Part shown: piece by piece, positions 57,501 through 64,000 of the stretch | How positions within the stretch are numbered: position 1 is the first letter of the stretch | How the letters are laid out: every line of letters starts with the position of its first letter | Origin: Enterococcus lactis | Lineage (GTDB): Bacteria > Bacillota > Bacilli > Lactobacillales > Enterococcaceae | NCBI RefSeq assembly: GCF_015751045.1 | Contig: NZ_BNJW01000014.1 | Coordinates: 1-64,000, forward strand | DNA length: 64,000 nt | Direction of reading: 5' to 3' | The notes under the pieces: generated by a model | Told to the model about the DNA's origin: nothing | The model's database searches: none | Seen by the model: the letters and a program-made list of their open reading frames with translations, nothing else | Translations under genes and position numbers: made by a program

Positions 57501-58166
57501 TTAAACTTCTATTTTTTGAAATTCTTTATTTTTTAGTTCAAAGACTTCATCGCAGCTTTTTGCTACTTCGACCTCATGGGTCACGATGATAATACAGCGA
57601 TTTTGTTCATGGGCGATTTCTTGGAAAAGTTTGACGATATCTTGTGATGCGGTCTCATCCAGATTCCCAGTAGGTTCATCAGCTACAATCAGTTGATGTT
57701 CGCAACAGATAGCACGAACGATAGCGACTCGCTGTTGCTGACCTCCTGAAAGTTTGGTCACCTGTTTTTTTGCTAATACTTCATCAATTCCTACACGAGC
57801 CAGTCGATCTAAAGCAACTTGTCGATAATTCTCTTGTTTGGTTTTAGTGATCTCCATTGCTGTTATGACATTGTCTAGAGCTGATAAATATGGAAGCAAG
57901 TTATAAGCTTGGAAAATAATCGAGACATCATTTTTACGATAACTTCTTAACCCGATTTTGTTCAGTGAACGATCTTGATAGTATACCTTTCCTTCTTTTG
58001 GTGTATCTAATCCGGAAATAAGCGAAAGAAAAGTCGTTTTTCCAGAACCACTTGCTCCTAAAATAGCGTACATTTTTCCAGCTTCGAAATTCAGTTCTAC
58101 ATCTTTATAAAGCGCATCTTGCGGATCTTGATACCAAAATCCCAATTGTTCTGTCCGTAACATCAA
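57501..58166 (-). CDS. ABC transporter ATPase (MacB/LolD-like)
   Basis: A 221-residue ATPase. Walker A is GASGSGKTT, the Q-loop IIFQAYNLLPYLS, the signature LSGGQQQRVAIVRA, Walker B LIVADEPTGNLD and the switch IVTHEVEVA. PTGNLD is typical of ATPases paired with FtsX/MacB permeases. GGAGGAATTTG precedes the ATG, and the partner permease ends 9 bases upstream. Confidence 0.9.
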   Translation of the reverse strand: MMLRTEQLGFWYQDPQDALYKDVELNFEAGKMYAILGASGSGKTTFLSLISGLDTPKEGKVYYQDRSLNKIGLRSYRKNDVSIIFQAYNLLPYLSALDNVITAMEITKTKQENYRQVALDRLARVGIDEVLAKKQVTKLSGGQQQRVAIVRAICCEHQLIVADEPTGNLDETASQDIVKLFQEIAHEQNRCIIIVTHEVEVAKSCDEVFELKNKEFQKIEV

Positions 58167-58175
58167 ATTCCTCCT

Positions 58176-59672
58176 TTAATTTAATAGGATTTTTCTTGGG
58201 TTTAATCTTAATATCCCTATAGAAGCTAAAAAGACAGAAAGCAGGCTGATTCCAAATGCTACTCCGGCTAGTAGTCCTAATTGTGTAGGTTTGACATTGA
58301 TTTCCAATTCGCTGACTTGATCAGAAACAGCAAATGGATTATTCATGTTTCCTTGTTGACCCCCACGTTGACCGCCTTGTCCGTTACCTGGCATTTGTCC
58401 ACCGCCAGGAGCTTGTTGGTTTTGTGTCGTGGTTTCTGTCTGTTGGTCAAGTAGCTGCTGCCCCACGGCATTCGCGACGACGTTCCCGCTAATCGAAGCA
58501 ACTCCTAATGCAAGAATCATACAAATAGCAACTTCGGTAAACAATTGGAGAATGATTTTACTTCTGGATTCTCCTAAAGACAACAAGACGCCTAATTCAT
58601 GCCGACGCTCCCGGATGGTAATCATGATAATCAGAGTAAGTATGATAATACCGGCTACAGCCACTAGTAAAACAACATTTTTAGAAAAACTTGCCACATT
58701 GTTTAAAGGTTCCAACATTGACTGATACATGGAATCATTTGATTGTAAGCTAAATGTATCTGTGTCGATCAGCTTCTCTGCTTCTTCGAGAAATTTATCC
58801 ATTTCATCTGGATCAGATAGAGTGTAAACAGCAGAATCTATCGTGTTATCGTCAGATGTCCCATTTAATTCATTTGCAAAAGTATAAGAGGTGTAAAGTG
58901 TATTCGACGGATTCATGAAGTTGAATTTCATACCCATACTGCTACTTGTTTCGCTAGATTCATAAATTCCTTTGACCGTCATTTCATAAGTGGTATCTTC
59001 TTCTTCAGTACTCGTGATTGTGAAAGTATCTCCGACTGTCAGGTCATTTGCTTCTGCTAGCGTAGAATCAATGACTACGTTGTTTGTGCCTTTGTCGCTG
59101 TCATCTATTCCTTCACCATCCGTGATTTTTGCTGTCCCATCAGAAAAAGTACTATTTTGTGCAGTTGCTGACACACCGCTGATTTGAAAATCTGCTTGAG
59201 TCATTTGCGGATTTCCGCCCATTCCTCCGGCAGGTCCACCGCCTGCATCGGTAGTTTCTGAACTGTCTTCACTTGAATCAGAACTAGTGATGGCAGTTAT
59301 TCCATCTTTTGCCATAGCTGAGGCGGAACTTTCAAAGGAATAGCTCTTTACATTATCTAATTTAGCTATTTTTTCCGCGTCCGTTAAGGATACTGGGGTA
59401 AGAGAAAAACTGCCCGGATCTGGACGTTCTTCAGCGGTAGAATTGCTTGAAGAAGTTTGTTCCTGTTTTTTAAATGAGGCTTCTCGATTGGCACTTAAAG
59501 TCACTGTTGCTCCAACTTCTTTTTGTGCTTGATTCGCTGCTTCTTCTGCAGCGCTTCGAATCGTGAGGCCAGCTAGCACAAAAATAAGAATGGCTGTGAA
59601 CACGGCAAATAATAACAATGAACGTCCCCATTTTACTTTTGTACTTTTCCATGCACGTTTCATAAAATTCAT
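58176..59672 (-). CDS. FtsX/MacB-type ABC permease
   Basis: A 498-residue membrane protein of MacB topology: an N-terminal helix (about 18-38), a large extracytoplasmic domain (about 40-330) and three helices near the C-terminus. The extracytoplasmic part has low-complexity Ser/Thr stretches (SSDSSEDSSETTDAGGG). A second Gly/Gln-rich loop (GGGQMPGNGQGGQRGG) lies between the last helices. Such permeases act as mechanotransmitters for peptide or antibiotic detoxification. ATG 59672 has AGGAGGGATGCAAG upstream. No two-component system adjoins. Confidence 0.85.
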   Translation of the reverse strand: MNFMKRAWKSTKVKWGRSLLLFAVFTAILIFVLAGLTIRSAAEEAANQAQKEVGATVTLSANREASFKKQEQTSSSNSTAEERPDPGSFSLTPVSLTDAEKIAKLDNVKSYSFESSASAMAKDGITAITSSDSSEDSSETTDAGGGPAGGMGGNPQMTQADFQISGVSATAQNSTFSDGTAKITDGEGIDDSDKGTNNVVIDSTLAEANDLTVGDTFTITSTEEEDTTYEMTVKGIYESSETSSSMGMKFNFMNPSNTLYTSYTFANELNGTSDDNTIDSAVYTLSDPDEMDKFLEEAEKLIDTDTFSLQSNDSMYQSMLEPLNNVASFSKNVVLLVAVAGIIILTLIIMITIRERRHELGVLLSLGESRSKIILQLFTEVAICMILALGVASISGNVVANAVGQQLLDQQTETTTQNQQAPGGGQMPGNGQGGQRGGQQGNMNNPFAVSDQVSELEINVKPTQLGLLAGVAFGISLLSVFLASIGILRLNPRKILLN

Positions 59673-60219
59673 ATCTTGCATCCCTCCTAGTAGATGCATT
59701 TGATAATAGACAACCTATCTTAAAACTAGCTTAAATCTTATGCTGTTTGCATATCATCAACTCGAGGTTCTGTATATATAAAAAGTCACTATAGTTATTG
59801 CAAAAAATGTGGTAAAATGAAAAAAGTATGTTTCAAACCGACGAAGAAGAGATGAAAGAGAAACAGCAAAAGAAATCCTAGATGTTACAGAGGAATTTTC
59901 ATTTACTTAGTGATTCTAACAATTGCTGATACTAGCGATTTAGTTCATTTGTTGTATAATAATGGGGAACAGCCGAATACTTATATAAGGATTCTGGCTA
60001 TAGCGTTTCGCAAAAGATCCATTTTGTTAATGAAGTATATCCAAAATAAAATGCCCATCCAACTGTCAGAACGCGGATGTGCTGGTAATTTTCCTGCTGA
60101 TTCTCCATAAGTTGAGAACTAGTGATTTTGCATGTGCTTCATTGGAATGGCTCGTAAATTTAGATAAAGAAGAAAATCGACATCTTTAAACTTGGATGTC
60201 ATAAGAAGAGGTGAAATTT
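59673..60219. other. Divergent intergenic region with probable rnjB leader
   Basis: About 550 bases without a convincing gene. TGTTGTATAATAATGG near 59955 offers a consensus TATAAT for rnjB, giving a leader of roughly 250 bases with partial pairing (CAGCCGAATAC / AGGATTCTGGCTAT). A short frame from about 59827 encodes MFQTDEEEMKEKQQKKS but stops at once. Confidence 0.45.
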
Positions 60220-61899
60220 GTGAGTACCATTAAAATTATCCCATTAGGCGGCGTTCGCGAAAATGGAAAAAACATGTATGTCGCAGAAGTGGGCGAGGAT
60301 ATTTTCATATTAGATTGTGGGCTAAAATATCCTGAAAATGAGTTGCTGGGAATCGACGTCGTAATCCCAGATTTTACGTATTTAGAAGAAAACATTGATC
60401 GTGTAGCTGGTGTCTTTTTAACACACGGGCACGCAGATGCGATCGGGGCGCTTCCTTACTTGTTGTCGAAAATTTCTGTACCAGTATTTGGAACGGAGTT
60501 GACGATCGAGTTAGCAAAATTGAATGTCAGTCGTAACGAAGCAGCCAAAGGATTTAAGGATTTCCATGTGGTAGATGAGCATACAGAAATCGACTTTGGT
60601 GAAACAGTAGTGAGCTTTTTCCGTACCACTCACACGATACCAGATTCAGTGGGGATCAATCTGAAAACAAAAGAAGGTAGTATCGTTTATACGGGAGATT
60701 TTAAATTTGATCAAACGGCTATCCCGATGTATCAAACAGATTATGCACGATTGGCAGAAATCGGCAAAGAAGGAGTCTTAGCTTTACTGAGTGAATCGGC
60801 AAATGCAGAGAATCCTCAACCTGTAGCTTCTGAAGCTCAGATAGCTGATGAAGTATTTGATACGATCAAATATTGGGAAGGACGCATCATCGTCGCCTGT
60901 GTAGCAAGTAATTTGCAACGAGTGCAACAAGTATTGGACGCAGCAGAAAAAGCACAACGAAAAGTTGTCTTGACTGGTCAAGATTTCGAACGAATTATTC
61001 GAACAGCGATGCGTTTAGAAAAACTTCAATTACCAAGTGAAGATTTGCTTGTTACATTGAAAGACATGAAAAACTATGATCCAGAAGAACTAATCATTTT
61101 AGAAACTGGCCGAATGGGTGAACCCATCAAGTCTCTGCAAAAAATGGCAAACGGCACACACCGTAATGTCAAGATCGAAGAAGGGGATTTGGTTTATATC
61201 ACTACTACGCCAAGCATCGCGATGGAAACAATCGTGGCGAAAACGGAAGATATCATTTATCGAGCTGGTGGAACAGTGAAATTGATTTCTGAGAATATGC
61301 GTGTTTCTGGTCATGCCAATCCTAATGATTTGCAATTGATGATCAATTTGATGAAGCCGACATATTTTGTGCCAGTTCAAGGGGAATATCGGGAATTAGC
61401 TGCTCACGCAGATTTGGCTCATGCAGTAGGGATGCCTTACAAAAATATCTATATTACTGGACGCGGAGATGTGCTGGAATATAAGAATAAACGTATGAGT
61501 GTTGCAGGAACTACAAGTGCAGAAAATGTAATGATTGATGGTTTAGGCATAGGCGATATCGGAAACATTGTTTTACGTGATCGGAAAATCTTATCAGAAG
61601 ATGGGATTTTCGTAGCGGTTGTCACTATTAGCCGAAGAGAGAAGAAAATCATCTCAAAACCTCAAATCACTTCACGAGGATTCGTTTACGTAAAAGCTAG
61701 CCGTGATCTGATGAAAGAAAGTAGCAACATGATCGAAACGATCGTCGAGAAACATTTAGAAAGCAATGATTTTGAGTGGAGCAAATTAAAGCAAGATATT
61801 CGTGATCAATTAGGTCGTTACTTATTTGAACAAACAAAACGACGTCCTGTGATCTTGCCAGTCATCATGGAAGCTACTCAACGCCGAAATAAGAAATAA
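60220..61899 (+). CDS. rnjB: Ribonuclease J2
   Basis: A 559-residue beta-CASP metallo-beta-lactamase nuclease acting in mRNA decay and rRNA maturation with RNase J1. The metal motif is HGHADAIG (about 69-76) rather than the canonical HxHxDH, so the last His is Ala. SESANAE replaces the usual SDSTN. These changes are typical of the J2 paralogue, which has weak activity and supports J1. The C-terminal domain (about 450-559) is intact. I prefer GTG 60220, preceded by AGAAGAGGTGAAATTT, over GTG 60211. Confidence 0.9.
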   Translation: MSTIKIIPLGGVRENGKNMYVAEVGEDIFILDCGLKYPENELLGIDVVIPDFTYLEENIDRVAGVFLTHGHADAIGALPYLLSKISVPVFGTELTIELAKLNVSRNEAAKGFKDFHVVDEHTEIDFGETVVSFFRTTHTIPDSVGINLKTKEGSIVYTGDFKFDQTAIPMYQTDYARLAEIGKEGVLALLSESANAENPQPVASEAQIADEVFDTIKYWEGRIIVACVASNLQRVQQVLDAAEKAQRKVVLTGQDFERIIRTAMRLEKLQLPSEDLLVTLKDMKNYDPEELIILETGRMGEPIKSLQKMANGTHRNVKIEEGDLVYITTTPSIAMETIVAKTEDIIYRAGGTVKLISENMRVSGHANPNDLQLMINLMKPTYFVPVQGEYRELAAHADLAHAVGMPYKNIYITGRGDVLEYKNKRMSVAGTTSAENVMIDGLGIGDIGNIVLRDRKILSEDGIFVAVVTISRREKKIISKPQITSRGFVYVKASRDLMKESSNMIETIVEKHLESNDFEWSKLKQDIRDQLGRYLFEQTKRRPVILPVIMEATQRRNKK

Positions 61900-61905
61900 A
61901 TAAAT

Positions 61906-61953
61906 AAGAGTAAGATGGCTCTCTCTATAGAGTGCTCGTCTTGCTCTTTTTTT
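61906..61953 (+). terminator. Terminator of rnjB
   Basis: AAGAGTAAGATG pairs with the TCGTCTTGCTCTT side around an inner GCTCTCT / AGAGTGC stem; T run follows. Confidence 0.75.
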
Positions 61954-62026
61954 GAGGGAAACAAATGATTTTTGAATACAGTATCCCTCGTTTTATAATA
62001 AACGATAGAATAAAGGGAGTGGATCA

Positions 62027-62506
62027 ATGATGAGTCAAACAAAAGTCGAACGTTATTTAGAAGAACAAAAAATCACCTATCAACCACTTGATTTTAGTCA
62101 TATAGTAGAGGGATCTTTCACAGAAGAACTACAAAAAAGAGGGATTGATCCAGCTTTGATATGTAAAACTCTCGTAGTAAAAGGGAACAAAACTGGGGTG
62201 ATCATCGCATTGATTCCTTTGAATGATCATTTAGATTATAAAAAAACGAGACAAGTGACGAAAGATCGTAAAGTCGGTTTTCCTGGAATGGATTTTGTAT
62301 TAGCACATACAGGCTATCCTCACGGAGCGAATACCCCTATTGGAATAAAACTCGCACATCCTGATTATTGTTTTTTAGCAGACAGTTCTTTAAAAGAAAA
62401 AGAAGAAGTGATTGTGTCGAGCGGTGAAATCGGGAGAAGCCTCCAGATAAAAGTAGCTGATTTAGAAAAAATCGTCCATCCTATTTACGCTGATTTAATT
62501 AGTTAA
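62027..62506 (+). CDS. YbaK/EbsC-family aminoacyl-tRNA deacylase
   Basis: A 159-residue editing-domain protein, probably Cys-tRNA(Pro) deacylase. Signatures are ICKTLVVKGNKTGVIIALIP with the catalytic Lys, KVGFPGMDFVLAHTGYPHG and GEIGRSLQIKVADLEKI. It complements the ProX-like paralogue at 967-1452. AAAGGGAGTGGATCA precedes ATG 62027; ATG 62030 is also possible. Single gene. Confidence 0.87.
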   Translation: MMSQTKVERYLEEQKITYQPLDFSHIVEGSFTEELQKRGIDPALICKTLVVKGNKTGVIIALIPLNDHLDYKKTRQVTKDRKVGFPGMDFVLAHTGYPHGANTPIGIKLAHPDYCFLADSSLKEKEEVIVSSGEIGRSLQIKVADLEKIVHPIYADLIS

Positions 62507-62522
62507 GTGACGAGAAGAGGAG

Positions 62523-62562
62523 CCAAGCAGAGAGCTCAAACTTGAGATTATATCTGCTTGGT
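62523..62562 (+). other. Hairpin after ybaK-like gene
   Basis: CCAAGCAGA pairs with TCTGCTTGG around AGCTCAAACTTGAGAT. No T run follows, so termination is uncertain. Confidence 0.45.
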
Positions 62563-62719
62563 ACTTGGTGCATCCTGTATTATCTGTTACAATTACTTTG
62601 TGCATACTGTACTATCAATCCAATGAAAATATATTTAGTAACTATATTTTTTCATTGATGTGCAAGTAATGAAATCGGTTTTAATAAAAAAGATACAGAG
62701 AAAACGTGAGGTGTAGAAT

Positions 62720-63400
62720 ATGAAAATTACGTATCATGGACATTCTTGTTTAACGATTGAAATGGAAAATGGCCAACGTGTGATGATTGACCCGTTTATT
62801 ACAGGAAACCCATTGTCAGATTTAACTGCAGAAGAAGTAAAGACAGATTGGTTGCTGATTACTCATGGACATAGTGACCATATAGGAGATATGATCCCTA
62901 TTGCAAAAGAAAATCAAGCCACGGTTATCAGTATTGTTGAGATCGCTGATTATGCAAATAGCAGAGGAGTAGATTCATTCGGTATGAATATCGGCGGAAA
63001 ACATGCATTTCCATTCGGCACAGTAAAATTCGTCCATGCACAGCATAGTTCAAGCTATGAAGTAGATGGTATCGTTCAGTATATGGGTGAGCCTAGCGGA
63101 ATCATTATCCAAGCAGAAGGCAAAACGATTTATCATGCAGGAGATACAGCTTATTTCAGTGATTTAGGATTGCTTGCAGAGGAATTCGATATTGATGTTG
63201 CTTTCTTGCCGATTGGTGATAACTATACGATGGGACCAGAGGATGCGGCTCGGGCTGCACAAACAATTCGTGCCAAGAAAGTCGTTCCAATCCATTACAA
63301 TACGTTCCCTGTTATTGAACAAGATCCTGAATCTTTTGTAGCATTACTGGAAGATAGCGAAGGAAAAATAATGAGCGTCTCGGAAACGCTGGAAGTGTAG
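62720..63400 (+). CDS. UPF0173 metal-dependent hydrolase (metallo-beta-lactamase fold)
   Basis: A 226-residue cytoplasmic hydrolase. The metal motif THGHSDHIGDM (HxHxDH, about 54-64) is complete, with further ligands in HAGDTAYFSD and PIHYNTFP. The family (YtkL in Bacillus) is widespread but has no agreed substrate. GTGAGGTGTAGAAT precedes the ATG. The following ytoI gene begins 8 bases downstream, as also seen in other Firmicutes, so the two are probably co-transcribed. Confidence 0.88.
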   Translation: MKITYHGHSCLTIEMENGQRVMIDPFITGNPLSDLTAEEVKTDWLLITHGHSDHIGDMIPIAKENQATVISIVEIADYANSRGVDSFGMNIGGKHAFPFGTVKFVHAQHSSSYEVDGIVQYMGEPSGIIIQAEGKTIYHAGDTAYFSDLGLLAEEFDIDVAFLPIGDNYTMGPEDAARAAQTIRAKKVVPIHYNTFPVIEQDPESFVALLEDSEGKIMSVSETLEV

Positions 63401-63407
63401 GCAGAAA

Positions 63408-64000
63408 ATGGCGACAAAACATGATTTGATTTTAGAATATATTGAAAGTTTACCTGTGGGCAATCGAATTTCTGTAAGAAGCATCGCAAAAGAATTGAAT
63501 GTCAGTGAAGGAACAGCGTACCGTGCAATCAAAGATGCGGAAAATGTCGGACTAGTTTCAACGATTCAACGAGTAGGTACGATTCGTATCGAACGTAAAT
63601 TAAAAAAACATATTGAACGTTTGACATTTGGCGAAGTCGTCCGGATCATTGAGGGGGACGTTTTAGGTGGCTCGGCAGGATTAGACAAGGTCTTGAATAA
63701 ATTCGTCATTGGTGCGATGACTAAACATGCCATGGAACGCTATATTACACCAGGCTCACTGATGATCGTCGGCAATCGGGCGGAAGTCCAAAAATTAGCA
63801 TTGGAAGATGGCGCTGCAGTATTGATCACAGGCGGATTCAATACGACTGCTGAGATTGCAAAGCTAGCCGATGAACTTGAAATGCCAATCTTGCGCACTT
63901 CTTATGATACATTTACAGTCGCTACCATGATCAACCGAGTATTAAGTGACCAATTGATCAAAAAAGATATTATGCTTGTTAGCGATATCTACATGCCGGC
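63408..64000 (+). CDS. ytoI: HTH-DRTGG-CBS regulator YtoI, 5' part
   Basis: The frame is open to the window end; 197 residues are visible. Residues 1-65 form a winged helix-turn-helix (ISVRSIAKELNVSEGTAYRA). A DRTGG domain follows (about 75-180; RIIEGDVLGGSAGLDKVLNK, VLITGGFNTTAEIAKLADEL). In Bacillus YtoI, CBS and hotdog thioesterase-like domains come next and should lie beyond the window. Nucleotide sensing is expected but unproven. The ATG follows the hydrolase gene by 8 bases. Confidence 0.9.
   Translation, partial: MATKHDLILEYIESLPVGNRISVRSIAKELNVSEGTAYRAIKDAENVGLVSTIQRVGTIRIERKLKKHIERLTFGEVVRIIEGDVLGGSAGLDKVLNKFVIGAMTKHAMERYITPGSLMIVGNRAEVQKLALEDGAAVLITGGFNTTAEIAKLADELEMPILRTSYDTFTVATMINRVLSDQLIKKDIMLVSDIYMP

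Noticed and set aside
59930-60110. Plus-strand frame of 66 codons upstream of rnjB, considered as the RNA polymerase epsilon subunit gene often found there.
   Set aside because: The translation shows no RpoY-like sequence and no ribosome site; it lies in the probable rnjB leader.

Overview
The window is a chromosomal segment of about 37% GC from a lactic-acid Firmicute, almost certainly Enterococcus faecium or a very close relative. The strongest taxonomic marker is the gene at 11434-11982, which I recognise as the intrinsic aminoglycoside acetyltransferase AAC(6')-Ii of that species. The low GC, AGGAGG-type ribosome binding sites, GTG/TTG starts, CodY-like and cre sites, a T-box and a LevR/sigma-54 controlled PTS all fit. 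I see no tRNA, rRNA, CRISPR array or prophage.

Layout. 1-4130: 3' end of a cell-wall adhesin, a 180-bp dispersed repeat, a ProX-type deacylase, and an amino-acid ABC transporter behind a T-box with two terminator modules. 4200-11000: GH1 glycosidase, FtsK, RlmN and an iron-containing alcohol dehydrogenase. 11400-20000: aac(6')-Ii, a modular palindromic repeat array, and the oligopeptide permease genes oppA and oppBCDF. The opp operon ends in a TnpB-like gene that has lost nuclease residues; it matches the oppF-associated TldR group of RNA-guided repressors. 20000-28500: Nudix regulator, MetG, small membrane proteins, an amino-acid permease and tatD-rnmV-ksgA. 28700-35700: NiaX behind operator-like sites, MsmX with a cre-overlapped promoter, MgsA, FolT behind a THF riboswitch, and a heterodimeric ABC exporter.

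35900-45000: small secreted and membrane proteins of unknown function, then a gfr-type operon (sigma-54 activator, mannose-family EIIA/B/C/D and two deglycases) for Amadori products such as glucoselysine and fructoselysine. 45000-49200: chitin utilisation (AA10 LPMO, Rgg-family regulator, GH18 chitinase), more repeats and a tiny unlisted gene encoding an 18-residue peptide. 49300-64000: gpsA, galU, a SIS-domain protein, two candidate noncoding RNAs, yfcC-iadA, a CsbD-like protein, a MacB-like ABC system, RNase J2, a YbaK deacylase, a metallo-hydrolase and the start of ytoI.

Three signals stand out. (1) The LPMO, chitinase and 18-aa peptide genes share an imperfect palindrome (TTGYA-N6-TACAW) placed exactly 26 bases upstream of the -10 box in all three. 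This suggests one regulon, probably under the Rgg regulator, with the peptide as a candidate pheromone. (2) The oppF-tldR gene is followed by a plausible guide-RNA region whose 9-base segment matches the oppA leader next to a TTTATT flank, overlapping a CodY-like box. (3) A family of palindromic modules with constant borders and variable stems starts 4-6 bases after the stop codons of three unrelated genes.
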